Notes: generated by a model not told the origin, from the sequence alone. A DNA stretch of 64,000 nucleotides from Eubacteriales bacterium (GCA_030524545.1 JAUNGM010000003.1:75632-139631); one strand, 5' to 3'. Positions 18,365-27,161 are shown, counted from the first letter of the stretch. Program-made: numbers and translations.

Positions 18365-19300
18365 ATGGCAGAAGAAAAAAAAGGTTTTTTTAAACGTCTG
18401 GTAAGCGGACTTACCAAGACAAGAGATAATATTGTAGCTGGATTTGATTCTATTTTCAGCGGCTATTCCAGCATTGACGATGACTTTTACGAAGAACTGG
18501 AAGAGATTCTGATCATGGGTGATATTGGAATCAATGCAACATCTTCCATTCTTGAGAATCTGAAAAAGCAGGTTGCGGAGAACCATATCCGGGATCCAAG
18601 GGAATGTAAGGAGCTGCTGATCAACAGCATCAAAGGGCAGATGAAAGTCGACAGTACGGAATATGAGTTTGAAAACCGTAGATCCGTTATTCTTGTCATT
18701 GGTGTCAACGGTGTAGGCAAGACCACTTCCGTGGGTAAACTTGCCGGCAAGCTGAAAGACCAGGGCAAGAAGGTCATCCTGGCAGCGGCGGATACGTTCC
18801 GGGCGGCAGCAGGGGAGCAGCTTACCCTGTGGGCCAACCGTGCAGGTGTAGATATCATCGGCGGACAATCCGGGGCCGATCCGGCATCTGTAGTTTATGA
18901 CGCAGTTGCGGCTGCAAAGGCAAGAAATGCGGATGTTCTGCTCTGTGATACGGCAGGACGCCTTCATAATAAGAAGAACCTGATGGAAGAGCTTCGCAAG
19001 ATCTACCGGATTCTGGAACGGGAATATCCGGAGGCTTATCTGGAGACTCTGGTGGTTCTGGATGGAACAACAGGACAGAACGCCCTTGCTCAGGCGAAGC
19101 AGTTTGCAGAAGTTGCCAATGTTACGGGAATCATTCTGACGAAGCTGGATGGTACCGCAAAAGGCGGTATTGCCGTGGCTATCCAGTCAGAGTTGGATAT
19201 TCCGGTAAAATACATCGGTGTTGGAGAAAGTATTGATGATCTTCAGAAGTTTGATGCAGATGCATTTGTGGACGCATTATTTAACCGCACAGAAGACTAG
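18365..19300 (+). CDS. ftsY: Signal recognition particle receptor FtsY
   Basis: A 311-residue SRP receptor GTPase that docks SRP-ribosome complexes at the membrane. It has a short amphipathic N-terminus (MAEEKKGFFKRLVSGLTKTR) rather than the long acidic region of enterobacteria. G-motifs: GVNGVGKTTSVGKLA (about residues 113-127), AADTFRAAAGEQL, DTAGRLHNKKNLMEEL and TKLDGTAKGG, ending KYIGVGESIDDLQKFD. The partner Ffh is encoded 6 kb downstream. Confidence 0.97.
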   Translation: MAEEKKGFFKRLVSGLTKTRDNIVAGFDSIFSGYSSIDDDFYEELEEILIMGDIGINATSSILENLKKQVAENHIRDPRECKELLINSIKGQMKVDSTEYEFENRRSVILVIGVNGVGKTTSVGKLAGKLKDQGKKVILAAADTFRAAAGEQLTLWANRAGVDIIGGQSGADPASVVYDAVAAAKARNADVLLCDTAGRLHNKKNLMEELRKIYRILEREYPEAYLETLVVLDGTTGQNALAQAKQFAEVANVTGIILTKLDGTAKGGIAVAIQSELDIPVKYIGVGESIDDLQKFDADAFVDALFNRTED

Positions 19301-19348
19301 ATAAAATAATAACGGAAAAGGAAGAAGACAAGGTTTAGGAGGGATACT

Positions 19349-20560
19349 ATGCTCACATTGGAGAGCTTTGAAGAAGCATCGGAAATTGTAAAAAAAGTCA
19401 CCCAGGAAACAAAGCTGATCAAAAGCAGCTATTTTACGGAACTTACCGGGAATAAGGTTTTCTTTAAACCGGAAAATATGCAGCGTACTGGAGCTTATAA
19501 GGTGCGCGGCGCTTACTATAAGATCAGTACTCTCTCTGAGGAAGAGCGGGAAAGAGGCCTGATTGCCGCATCCGCAGGAAACCATGCCCAGGGAGTGGCA
19601 TATGCTGCACATAAATACGGTGTAAATGCAGTCATTGTTATGCCGACGACTACACCGCTGATCAAGGTTGAAAGAACCAAAAGCTATGGTGCGGAAGTAA
19701 TCCTCAAAGGAGATGTATATGACGAAGCCTGCGCCTATGCCATGGAGCTGGCTGAGAAAGAGGGCTATACCTTTATTCATCCGTTTGACGATCTGGCAGT
19801 AGCAACCGGACAGGGAACAATCGCTATGGAAATTGTCCAGGAGCTTCCGCTTGTGGACTATATTCTGGTACCGGTAGGGGGCGGTGGACTGGCTACAGGC
19901 GTTTCCACCCTTGCCAAGCTTTTGAACCCGCATATTAAGGTGATCGGTGTGGAACCTGCAGGAGCCGCCTGCCTGAGAGCCTCTCTGAATAAGGGAGAAG
20001 TCGTAACGCTTCCGAGTATTAACACCATTGCCGACGGCACAGCAGTGCAGACACCCGGGGAGCAGATTTTTCCATATCTTCAGGAAAATCTGGACGAGGT
20101 CATCACCGTTGAGGATGATGAGCTGATCGTGGCATTTCTGGATATGGTGGAGAATCACAAGATGATCGTAGAGAATTCCGGACTTTTGACAGTAGCAGCC
20201 CTGCGTCATCTTGATTTTAAAAACAAAAAGGTTGTTTCCATCTTAAGCGGCGGAAATATGGATGTGATCACTATGTCTTCTGTGGTACAGCATGGCCTGA
20301 TCCAGAGAGACAGAATCTTTACGGTTTCCGTACTGATCCCGGATAAGGCCGGCGAGCTTGTGCGTGTAGCTACGATCATTGCGGAAAAGCAGGGTAATGT
20401 CATTAAACTGGATCACAACCAGTTTGTCAGCACCAACCGTAATGCTGCTGTGGAACTGAAGATTACGATGGAAGCATATGGAACAGAACATAAGAACCAG
20501 ATTGTCAAAGCCCTGGAAGATGCGGGATGCAGACCAAGAGTAATCAGGGCAAGTCTCTAA
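19349..20560 (+). CDS. ilvA: Threonine ammonia-lyase (PLP-dependent, with ACT domain)
   Basis: A 403-residue threonine dehydratase that deaminates threonine to 2-oxobutanoate. The PLP lysine lies in QRTGAYKVRGA (Lys51), the Asn/Gly segment is SAGNHAQGVAYAA, and the phosphate-binding loop is VPVGGGGLATG. A single C-terminal ACT domain (about residues 325-403, RIFTVSVLIPDKAGELV) suggests allosteric control. At 403 residues with one ACT domain it resembles the short 'catabolic' ilvA/tdcB class, so biosynthetic versus catabolic use is open. GGAGG lies 7 bases before the ATG. It is followed by a bidirectional terminator. Confidence 0.93.
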   Translation: MLTLESFEEASEIVKKVTQETKLIKSSYFTELTGNKVFFKPENMQRTGAYKVRGAYYKISTLSEEERERGLIAASAGNHAQGVAYAAHKYGVNAVIVMPTTTPLIKVERTKSYGAEVILKGDVYDEACAYAMELAEKEGYTFIHPFDDLAVATGQGTIAMEIVQELPLVDYILVPVGGGGLATGVSTLAKLLNPHIKVIGVEPAGAACLRASLNKGEVVTLPSINTIADGTAVQTPGEQIFPYLQENLDEVITVEDDELIVAFLDMVENHKMIVENSGLLTVAALRHLDFKNKKVVSILSGGNMDVITMSSVVQHGLIQRDRIFTVSVLIPDKAGELVRVATIIAEKQGNVIKLDHNQFVSTNRNAAVELKITMEAYGTEHKNQIVKALEDAGCRPRVIRASL

Positions 20561-20568
20561 GAATTTGT

Positions 20569-20608
20569 ATCATGCAGTAATCAGATCATGCAGAAAAATA
20601 TCATGCAG
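20569..20608. repeat. Three copies of ATCATGCAG
   Basis: ATCATGCAG occurs at 20569-20577, 20585-20593 and 20600-20608, spaced by 16 and 15 bases, just after the ilvA stop. The function is unknown; it may be simple slippage. Confidence 0.6.
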
Positions 20609-20614
20609 TAAAAC

Positions 20615-20685
20615 AAAAACAACCAGCCGGACAAAAATGTCCAGGCTGGTTGTTTGCGTGGTGCGCCTGGAGGCGCACGTTCGTT
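20615..20685. terminator. Convergent terminators between ilvA and the DUF362 gene
   Basis: A long stem (CAACCAGCC GGACA ... TGTCC A GGCTGGTTG, 20620-20652) has A-rich sequence on its left and T-rich on its right, fitting a bidirectional terminator. A second perfect hairpin, GTGCGCC TGGA GGCGCAC (20661-20678), is followed by GTTCGTTTTTT and reads as a terminator on the plus strand. Confidence 0.85.
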
Positions 20686-20687
20686 TT

Positions 20688-21797
20688 TTATTTTACTTCG
20701 ATCAGTTCATATTCATCATTTCCAAGACCGATCTTCTTTGCATGGGCAATGCAGGTACGCCAGTCGGTGGAAGGGGAGACAGCGCCGAAATGGTCATGTC
20801 CTTCGTGGTCAGATTCCGCAAGAAGCGTATTGGCTATGACGGGCTGTGCATTTACTGCATCTGCACAGGCTACATCCAGGGCCACAGGATCAAAGGATGC
20901 AAAGAATCCCACATCAGGAACGATTGCTGCATCATTTTCCGCATGGCAGTCGCAGTACGGAGAAACATCGATCACAAGGCTGATATGGAAGTGGGGGCGC
21001 CCGTCTACAACGGCTTTGGAGTATTCCGCAATCTTACAGTTCAGTACATCGTTGGATTCGTCGGATGCTGCAAGCACGGCATCTTTCGGACAGACACCAA
21101 TGCATCTGCCGCAGCCCACACATTTGTCATGGTCAATAGACGCTTTTTTATCTGTGAATACAGGGGCGCCATGTGCACAGATTTTTTCGCAGCGGTGGCA
21201 GCCGATGCAGAGATCACGGTCAATATGAGGTTTACCAGCACTGTGCATTTCCATCTTGCCGGCACGGGAACCGCAGCCCATCCCGATATTTTTCAGGGCA
21301 CCGCCGAAACCGGTAGCCTCGTGGCCTTTAAAATGAGAAAGAGAGATGAAAACATCCGCATCCATCACAGCACGGCCGATCTTGGCTTCTTTGACATATT
21401 CGCCGCCTTCTACAGGAACATATTCTTCATCCGTTCCCTTCAGTCCGTCTGCAATAAGGATGTGGCAGCCTGTGGAAAACGGGGAAAAGCCGTTGGTATA
21501 AGCACTGTCCAGATGATCCAGGGCATTCTTGCGTCCGCCGACATAGAGGGTGTTGCAGTCTGTGAGAAATGGTCTGCCGCCGAATTCTTTGACAACGTCC
21601 GCTACTACCTTGGCATAATTCGGACGAAGAAATGCAAGGTTTCCGGGCTCTCCGAAGTGAATTTTAATGGCAGTGTATTTTCCATTGAAATCAATCGTTC
21701 CGATGCCTGCTTTCTTTATCAGACGTTCAAGTTTTGTTAATAGTCCGTCATTAAAGCCTGTCCGCATATTGGTATAATATACTTTTGATTTTTCCAT
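20688..21797 (-). CDS. DUF362 protein with two [4Fe-4S] ferredoxin motifs
   Basis: A 369-residue cytoplasmic DUF362 iron-sulfur protein. The N-terminal DUF362 domain includes KIHFGEPGN, FLTDCNTLYVGGRKNA, ISLSHFKGHEATGFGGALKNIGMGC. Two ferredoxin motifs follow, CIGCHRCEKICAHGAP and CVGCGRCIGVCPKDA, and then a return of the DUF362 fold (FHISLVIDVSPYCDCH). The family's reaction is not established; some members sit with redox or corrinoid systems. The ATG at 21797 has an AAGGAGG site on the minus strand. It stands alone, convergent with ilvA. Confidence 0.88.
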   Translation of the reverse strand: MEKSKVYYTNMRTGFNDGLLTKLERLIKKAGIGTIDFNGKYTAIKIHFGEPGNLAFLRPNYAKVVADVVKEFGGRPFLTDCNTLYVGGRKNALDHLDSAYTNGFSPFSTGCHILIADGLKGTDEEYVPVEGGEYVKEAKIGRAVMDADVFISLSHFKGHEATGFGGALKNIGMGCGSRAGKMEMHSAGKPHIDRDLCIGCHRCEKICAHGAPVFTDKKASIDHDKCVGCGRCIGVCPKDAVLAASDESNDVLNCKIAEYSKAVVDGRPHFHISLVIDVSPYCDCHAENDAAIVPDVGFFASFDPVALDVACADAVNAQPVIANTLLAESDHEGHDHFGAVSPSTDWRTCIAHAKKIGLGNDEYELIEVK

Positions 21798-22081
21798 AAA
21801 GGAAGCCTCCTTTTTTATTTCATTTTAATATGTAAGCAGTCAGATGGATGTAAGCCGTCAGCCTGCTTTCTTACCTGCTATAAAGAATGATACATGAAAT
21901 AAAAAGGTTTCGCAAGTCTATTATGATATTCAGCCCGGCAATTATTTGTTAAAAATATCAGTAACAAATATCTCCAACTTTTTTATGGAAATGTACTTAA
22001 CACTTGATTTTCTAAAAAGGCTGGGTTATATTGTTACTGATTACGGAGACTATTGGTAATTATCGAAATGGAGGATAAAGT
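21798..22081. promoter_or_regulatory. Divergent intergenic region with BMP-gene promoter and inverted repeat
   Basis: A sigma-A promoter for the plus-strand gene is TTGATT (22004-22009), 17 bases, TATATT (22027-22032). A perfect 11-bp inverted repeat, ATCAGTAACAA (21957-21967) and TTGTTACTGAT (22031-22041), brackets this promoter, with the right arm touching the -10 box; a looping repressor would fit. Left of it, an imperfect AAGCAG/CTGCTT repeat lies near the minus-strand gene start. No RNA gene was recognised. Confidence 0.6.
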
Positions 22082-23998
22082 ATGGTTGCAAGAGAAGATT
22101 ATACGAAAGCTTATAAAGCAGGTAAGAAAGAATACCAGTCCCGTCTGATGAAGGGAGAACTGCCTACTTTGAAAGTCCTGGACGAAATACTTCCTCCCCG
22201 GGGAAGCTATTCTGAGGTGCCGCTTGGCCTGGTTCAGATTCCCATGGATCAGATCGTAGGAACTAAGACAGGTGGGAGAAGCAATGCGTTTGCTGCTAAT
22301 TTTATGCCGATCATCAGAGAAAATTCGGAATTTGCATTAAAATGGGCGAGCTTGTGCGGAAGCCATCAAAACGAAGGCATCCGTGATCCGATCAAAGCCT
22401 ATGAGTATATGAATAAATTTTATGTGGAGGAAGGAAACAAGCGTGTCAGTGTATTGAAATACTTTGAAGCTGTTTCCGTTCCGGGAATGGTAACGAGGAT
22501 CCTGCCTCCAAGGACAAATGAAAAAGAGAACAGGATTTATTATGAGTTTGTGGATTTTTATAATCTTTCCGGCGTGAATTATATCTGGTTTTCCAAGCTC
22601 GGCAGCTTTGCCAGGCTTCAGGCAGCTATCGGCAAACAGCCGGATGAAGTCTGGACAGATGAGGATAAATTGAATTTCAGTTCCATCTACAACCGATTCA
22701 CTGCGGAGTTTGAAGCACGCGGCGGTAAAAAACTCAGCATTACCCCGGGAGATGCGTTTCTGGCGTTTATTGGCATATACAGCTTTGAATCCCTGACAGA
22801 CAAAACAACAAACGAGCTGAGGGAAATGGTTGTTAAGAGCTGGGAGGAATTCTGCCTGCAGGAGGAAGAGGAAGAGATCGATCTGAAGATGGATCCAACG
22901 GAAGAAAAGGCACCGCTTCTGAACAGGCTGCTTCCTTTAAGCTCTCCTAAGCTGAAGATCGCCTTTATTTACGAAAAGACAACAACCTCTTCGGCCTGGA
23001 CCTATGCACATGAGCTTGGACGCCTTCATCTGGAGCAGACATTTTCAGATGAGGTAAGTACCGTTTATTATGAGAATGTCAACAAGGACAGTATTGAGGA
23101 GGCAATCGCAGATGCTATAGAAGAGGACTGCAATATTGTTTTTACCACTACGCCGACCTTTGTACAGGCAAGTGTTAAAGCTGCCATTGATCACCCGAAT
23201 GTGAAAATATTAAACTGTTCCCTGAATACGTCACACAGATATATTCGTAATTACTATGCACGTATGCATGAAGCAAAATTCCTCATGGGTGCGATTGCCG
23301 GTGCGATGACAGAGAACAATCGGCTGGGATATCTGGCAGACTATCCGCTTCAGGGCTCCATTGCCAACATTAATGCATTTGCCCTCGGAGCTAAAATGAT
23401 CAATCCAAGAGCCGAGGTTTATCTGGAATGGACAACGAAAAAAGACACGGACAGTATGGAGAATCTCCGGAGAAGCCAGGTTTCCATTATTTCCGGTAAG
23501 GATATGGTGATCCCGGAGGATTCTTCCAGATTTTTCGGACTGTACAGCATGGAGAGGGATTATCCGAGAAGCCTTGCCATGCCGCTGTGGCACTGGGGTA
23601 AATTCTATGAGCGTCTGATCCGGACGATTATGGATGGAACCTGGAAATATGATGATAATACCGCAGCCAAAAAAGCAATCAATTACTGGTGGGGAATGTC
23701 TGCGGGAGTAATAGATGTGATCTGCTCACAGAACCTGCCGATTGGAACGAAACGTCTGGTGGAACTGTTGAAGAGCACGATACTTTCCGGTGAATTTAAT
23801 CCGTTTTCCGGAATCCTTTACTCTCAGAAAGGTGTTGTGCAGAGTGATCCGAACAGCAGCCTTTCCCCTGAAGAAATCATAACAATGGACTGGCTTGCCG
23901 AGAATATCGTCGGAGATATTCCAAAACTGGAAGAGCTGCAGGAAGAAGCAAAACCGGTAACCGAACAGCAGGGTGTCGAGAATAAACCGATCGTTTAG
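22082..23998 (+). CDS. Cytoplasmic BMP-domain protein with ParB-like N-terminus
   Basis: A 638-residue protein with no signal peptide or lipobox. Residues about 30-130 (VPLGLVQIPMDQIVGTKTGGR ... YVEEGNKRVSVLKYF) resemble a ParB/sulfiredoxin-like fold with its GNKR-type motif. Residues about 295-600 (LKIAFIYEKTTTSSAW ... FTTTPTFVQASVKAA ... LGYLADYPLQGSIANINAFALGA) match the BMP/Med nucleoside-binding family. BMP domains usually sit in lipoproteins that feed purine-nucleoside ABC transporters; a cytoplasmic ParB-like fusion suggests an intracellular sensor or regulator instead. The start is the ATG at 22082 with a GGAGG site. It has its own promoter with flanking inverted repeats. The function is not known. 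Confidence 0.8.
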   Translation: MVAREDYTKAYKAGKKEYQSRLMKGELPTLKVLDEILPPRGSYSEVPLGLVQIPMDQIVGTKTGGRSNAFAANFMPIIRENSEFALKWASLCGSHQNEGIRDPIKAYEYMNKFYVEEGNKRVSVLKYFEAVSVPGMVTRILPPRTNEKENRIYYEFVDFYNLSGVNYIWFSKLGSFARLQAAIGKQPDEVWTDEDKLNFSSIYNRFTAEFEARGGKKLSITPGDAFLAFIGIYSFESLTDKTTNELREMVVKSWEEFCLQEEEEEIDLKMDPTEEKAPLLNRLLPLSSPKLKIAFIYEKTTTSSAWTYAHELGRLHLEQTFSDEVSTVYYENVNKDSIEEAIADAIEEDCNIVFTTTPTFVQASVKAAIDHPNVKILNCSLNTSHRYIRNYYARMHEAKFLMGAIAGAMTENNRLGYLADYPLQGSIANINAFALGAKMINPRAEVYLEWTTKKDTDSMENLRRSQVSIISGKDMVIPEDSSRFFGLYSMERDYPRSLAMPLWHWGKFYERLIRTIMDGTWKYDDNTAAKKAINYWWGMSAGVIDVICSQNLPIGTKRLVELLKSTILSGEFNPFSGILYSQKGVVQSDPNSSLSPEEIITMDWLAENIVGDIPKLEELQEEAKPVTEQQGVENKPIV

Positions 23999-24086
23999 TA
24001 AAAGAAAGAGAGAAACACGCGGTTCATGATGAAAGTAATAGAACAGGAAATACATCCATGAGCCTGTAGGAAGGATTTATGAATAA

Positions 24087-24710
24087 ATGAAGATACTTGC
24101 GATTGCGGATGAGGAATCCAAATATCTCTGGGATTTCTTTGAGAAGAGCAAACTGGAGGGAATTGATCTGATTATTTCATGCGGAGATCTGGATCCCCAT
24201 TACCTGTCATTCCTGACCACCTTTTGTACGGCTCCCGTGCTATATGTACACGGTAATCATGATGTGAAGTATGAGCGGATTCCTCCGGAAGGCTGCATTG
24301 ATATTGAAGATAAGATTTATGTCCATGAAGGTATCAGAATTCTGGGGCTTGGAGGTTCTATGCTGTATTCCGGAGGCGCGCACCAGTATACGGAGCGTGA
24401 CATGCGCAGAAGAGTGAGAAAGCTATGGTTTCAGCTTCTGCGCCACAGGGGATTTGATATTCTGGTAGCTCATGCACCTGCGTATCAGCTGAATGACGGG
24501 AGAGACCTTCCTCATCAGGGCTTTAAAGTTTTTCTGGAATTGATGGAGAAATATAAACCAAGGTTTTTCCTTCACGGGCATGTACACATGTCCTACAACA
24601 GAAAACAGAAGCGGTATGATAAATATCTGGAAACGCATGTGATCAATGCGTATGAGCGGTGTGTATTTGATTATGAGGACGATAACCTGAAAGAGCATCT
24701 GCCAAGATAG
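24087..24710 (+). CDS. Calcineurin-like metallophosphoesterase
   Basis: A 207-residue phosphoesterase. Metal-binding motifs visible are SCGDLDPHYL, VHGNHDVKYE, VAHAPAYQL and LHGHVHMSYN. The first motif, normally DxH, reads IADEES (residues 6-11), so the usual first His ligand is missing; activity may still exist with altered metal binding. The substrate is unknown. It starts 88 bases after the BMP-domain gene and probably shares its transcript. Confidence 0.82.
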   Translation: MKILAIADEESKYLWDFFEKSKLEGIDLIISCGDLDPHYLSFLTTFCTAPVLYVHGNHDVKYERIPPEGCIDIEDKIYVHEGIRILGLGGSMLYSGGAHQYTERDMRRRVRKLWFQLLRHRGFDILVAHAPAYQLNDGRDLPHQGFKVFLELMEKYKPRFFLHGHVHMSYNRKQKRYDKYLETHVINAYERCVFDYEDDNLKEHLPR

Positions 24711-24738
24711 ATAAAGAAAACAGTAACCCCAAAATGTG

Positions 24739-24786
24739 CAGAAAAAACCTGTCAAGAAAAAACAGAAAAAACCTGTCAAGAAAAAA
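24739..24786. repeat. Perfect 24-bp tandem duplication before the ylxM promoter
   Basis: Two adjacent identical 24-base units (24739-24762 and 24763-24786), each containing CCTGTCAAG between A-runs, end 3 bases before the -35 box of the next promoter. TGTCAAG at 24774-24780 also pairs with CTTGACA at 24789-24795, which includes the -35. Confidence 0.8.
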
Positions 24787-24789
24787 CAC

Positions 24790-24818
24790 TTGACACAAGC
24801 GGCAAAATCGGTTATGAT
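24790..24818 (+). promoter_or_regulatory. Sigma-A promoter of the ylxM-ffh operon
   Basis: TTGACA at 24790-24795 and TATGAT at 24813-24818 are spaced by 17 bases. It lies 18 bases before the ylxM start, so the leader is very short. Confidence 0.85.
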
Positions 24819-24835
24819 ACCCAAGGTGATATCAG

Positions 24836-25159
24836 ATGGAGAAATTTGTACAGCAGGCATTATTATATGATTTTTACGGAGAACTTCTGACAGAACGACA
24901 GCGCCAGGTTTATGAGAGTGTGGTGCTGGAGGACTATTCTTTAAGTGAAGTAGCAGAAGAACTGGAGATCAGCCGTCAGGGTGTGCATGACATGATCCGG
25001 CGCTGCAACCATATCCTGGAAGGGTATGAGGAGAAGCTTCATCTGGTAGAGAAATTCCTGAACATACGCAGCCAGGTGAAGAAGATACATGACCTGGCAG
25101 GCAAATACCAAGACGGAGAAATCGCAGCGATTTCCCAAGAGATTTTAGAGGAGTTATAA
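24836..25159 (+). CDS. ylxM: YlxM/p13-like SRP-associated HTH protein
   Basis: A 107-residue YlxM family protein with a sigma-70 region 4-like helix-turn-helix (LTERQRQVYESVVLEDYSLS, then EVAEELEISRQGVHDMIRR). It is found next to ffh across Firmicutes and modulates SRP function in the cytoplasm. Its stop is 3 bases before ffh, so the two are tightly coupled. The N-terminus MEKFVQQALLYDFYGELLTE is typical. Confidence 0.92.
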   Translation: MEKFVQQALLYDFYGELLTERQRQVYESVVLEDYSLSEVAEELEISRQGVHDMIRRCNHILEGYEEKLHLVEKFLNIRSQVKKIHDLAGKYQDGEIAAISQEILEEL

Positions 25160-25162
25160 TTC

Positions 25163-26512
25163 ATGGCATTTGAAAGCTTAACTGAGAAATTGCAGAATGT
25201 ATTCAAGAAGCTGAGAAGCAAGGGGCGTCTGACAGAGGAAGATGTAAAAATTGCTCTGAAGGAAGTCAAGATGGCTCTTCTGGAAGCCGATGTGAATTTT
25301 AAGGTGGTGAAGCAGTTCACCAAATCTGTTCAGGAGCGGGCAGTGGGTCAGGACGTGATGAACGGACTGAATCCGGGCCAGATGGTGATCAAGATTGTCA
25401 ACGATGAGCTGGTAAATCTGATGGGAAGTGAGACAACGGAACTGACCATCCGGCCGGGCAATGACATTACCGTTCTGATGATGGCGGGCCTCCAGGGTGC
25501 TGGTAAGACAACTACGGTTGCCAAGCTTGCAGGCCAGCTGAAATCTAAGGGCAAACGTCCATTGCTGGTAGCCTGCGATGTATACCGTCCTGCAGCGATC
25601 ACACAGCTTCAGGTAAATGGTGAGAAGCAGGGTGTCGAGGTTTTTTCCATGGGTGACAAACAGAGCCCTGTGGATATTGCAAAAGCAGCTTTGGAACATG
25701 CGAAGGCGAATCAGCAGAATGTGGTACTGATCGATACGGCGGGCCGTCTTCATATTGATGAGAATATGATGCAGGAGCTTGCTGACATCAAAGAAAATGT
25801 CCATGTTGATATGACGATACTGGTCGTAGATGCTATGACAGGACAAGACGCGGTGAATGTAGCCAAGACCTTTACGGATAAGGTCGGGATTGACGGCGTG
25901 ATTCTCACTAAGATGGATGGCGACACACGAGGCGGTGCGGCTCTTTCCATCAAGGCAGTGACCGGTAAGCCGATCCTTTACGTAGGTATGGGAGAGAAGC
26001 TTTCGGATCTGGAGCAGTTTTATCCGGAGCGTATGGCTTCCAGAATCCTGGGTATGGGCGATGTGATGAGTCTGATTGAAAAGGTGGAAGCATCCGTTGA
26101 CCAGGAACAGGCCCAGGAAATGCAGAAGAAGCTCAAGAAGATGGACTTTGACTTCAATGATTACCTTACCAGTATGGAACAGATGAACAAGATGGGCGGA
26201 ATCGGAAGCATCCTGAACATGCTCCCGGGGATAGGCGGCAAGATGAAGGACATTGAAGGTATGATTGATGAGAAGGCAATGGACCGAACGAAATCCATCA
26301 TCCTTTCTATGACACCGCAGGAGCGCAGCAATCCATCGATTCTGAATGTATCCCGCAAGAACCGTATTGCCAGAGGGGCAGGCGTAGAGATTGCGGAGGT
26401 CAATCGGCTTGTGAAGCAGTTTGAACAGAGCAAAAAAATGATGAAACAGATGCCCGGAATGATGGGCGGCGGCAAAATGGGTAAAAGAGGCGGCTTTAAG
26501 CTTCCTTTTTAA
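25163..26512 (+). CDS. ffh: Signal recognition particle protein Ffh
   Basis: A 449-residue SRP GTPase that binds nascent signal peptides and SRP RNA. The N domain starts [17 protein letters not shown]. The G domain has [15 protein letters not shown] (about residues 109-123), [24 protein letters not shown] and [13 protein letters not shown]. The methionine-rich M domain (from about residue 300) has SILNMLPG and ends [17 protein letters not shown]. It starts an SRP/ribosome-biogenesis operon continuing into rpsP. Confidence 0.98.
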   Translation: MAFESLTEKLQNVFKKLRSKGRLTEEDVKIALKEVKMALLEADVNFKVVKQFTKSVQERAVGQDVMNGLNPGQMVIKIVNDELVNLMGSETTELTIRPGNDITVLMMAGLQGAGKTTTVAKLAGQLKSKGKRPLLVACDVYRPAAITQLQVNGEKQGVEVFSMGDKQSPVDIAKAALEHAKANQQNVVLIDTAGRLHIDENMMQELADIKENVHVDMTILVVDAMTGQDAVNVAKTFTDKVGIDGVILTKMDGDTRGGAALSIKAVTGKPILYVGMGEKLSDLEQFYPERMASRILGMGDVMSLIEKVEASVDQEQAQEMQKKLKKMDFDFNDYLTSMEQMNKMGGIGSILNMLPGIGGKMKDIEGMIDEKAMDRTKSIILSMTPQERSNPSILNVSRKNRIARGAGVEIAEVNRLVKQFEQSKKMMKQMPGMMGGGKMGKRGGFKLPF

Positions 26513-26562
26513 TAAATCACACTAAGAGAAAAAGAAAACATAATAAATGGAGGAAAACAAAA

Positions 26563-26808
26563 ATGGCAGTAAAAATCAGATTAAGAAGAATGGGACAGAA
26601 GAAAGCACCTTTTTATAGAATCATCGTTGCAGATTCCCGCAGCAAACGTGACGGAAAATGCATCGACGAAATCGGAACCTACGATCCGAACGTAGAGCCA
26701 AGCTCAGTAAAAGTTGATGAAGAAGCAGCTAAGAAATGGCTTGCAGCAGGTGCTCAGCCTACAGATGTTGTAGCAAGACTCTTCAAAGAAGCCGGAATCG
26801 AAAAATAA
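26563..26808 (+). CDS. rpsP: 30S ribosomal protein S16
   Basis: An 81-residue bS16 of normal length. It starts [20 protein letters not shown] and has [38 protein letters not shown] features and a C-terminal [10 protein letters not shown]. It is part of the small subunit body. An AAATGGAGG-type site precedes the ATG. It sits in the usual place between ffh and the KH gene. Confidence 0.98.
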   Translation: MAVKIRLRRMGQKKAPFYRIIVADSRSKRDGKCIDEIGTYDPNVEPSSVKVDEEAAKKWLAAGAQPTDVVARLFKEAGIEK

Positions 26809-26810
26809 TC

Positions 26811-26840
26811 GAAATACCTCAGAAGGTATTTCTGTGAGGT
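26811..26840 (+). promoter_or_regulatory. Hairpin with competing stem between rpsP and the KH gene
   Basis: GAAATACCT (26811-26819) pairs with AGGTATTTC (26824-26832), a 9-bp stem with a 4-base loop. An alternative, ACCTCA (26816-26821) with TGAGGT (26835-26840), excludes the first, so the leader of the KH gene could switch between two folds. No poly-T follows. It may also act as an mRNA processing site. Confidence 0.55.
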
Positions 26841-26870
26841 CCACAAAGGACGAAAGCAGGGAGGTATGTA

Positions 26871-27101
26871 ATGAAGGATTTAGTAGAAGTAATTGCAAAA
26901 TCTCTTGTAGAAAATCCGGATGAAGTAGTAGTTACACAGACAGAAAAAGACGATGCCATTGTCATTGAACTGAAGGTTGGTCCTTCTGATATGGGCAAGG
27001 TCATCGGCCGCCAGGGCAGAATTGCCAAGGCCATTCGTACTGTTGTAAAAGCAGCTTCTTCTAAGAGCAGCAAAAAAGTGGTTGTAGATATTCTGCAATG
27101 A
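26871..27101 (+). CDS. khpA: KH domain RNA-binding protein KhpA
   Basis: A 76-residue protein consisting of one KH domain. The GxxG-type loop lies in DMGKVIGRQGRIAKAIRTVV (I-G-R-Q-G). It binds RNA, usually as a heterodimer with KhpB, and affects cell division and translation in Firmicutes. It starts MKDLVEVIAKSLVENPDEV, normal for the family, after a GGGAGG site. The rpsP-khpA-rimM order is conserved. Confidence 0.95.
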   Translation: MKDLVEVIAKSLVENPDEVVVTQTEKDDAIVIELKVGPSDMGKVIGRQGRIAKAIRTVVKAASSKSSKKVVVDILQ

Positions 27102-27109
27102 AAAAATCA

Positions 27110-27141
27110 GGAGCTGTGGTTGCCATGGCTCCATTTTCTTT
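27110..27141 (+). terminator. Intra-operon hairpin (attenuator-like) before rimM
   Basis: GGAGCTGTGG (27110-27119) pairs with CCATGGCTCC (27123-27132) through a 10-bp stem with two G-U pairs and a 3-base loop, followed by ATTTTCTTT. It may be a partial terminator that lowers rimM-trmD expression relative to rpsP. Confidence 0.55.
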
Positions 27142-27161
27142 GGAATCAGGGAGAAAAACAG

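Noticed and set aside
20565..21740. Open frame of 391 residues opposite the DUF362 gene
   Set aside because: The minus-strand frame has clear ferredoxin motifs; the plus-strand product has no domain and no ribosome site.
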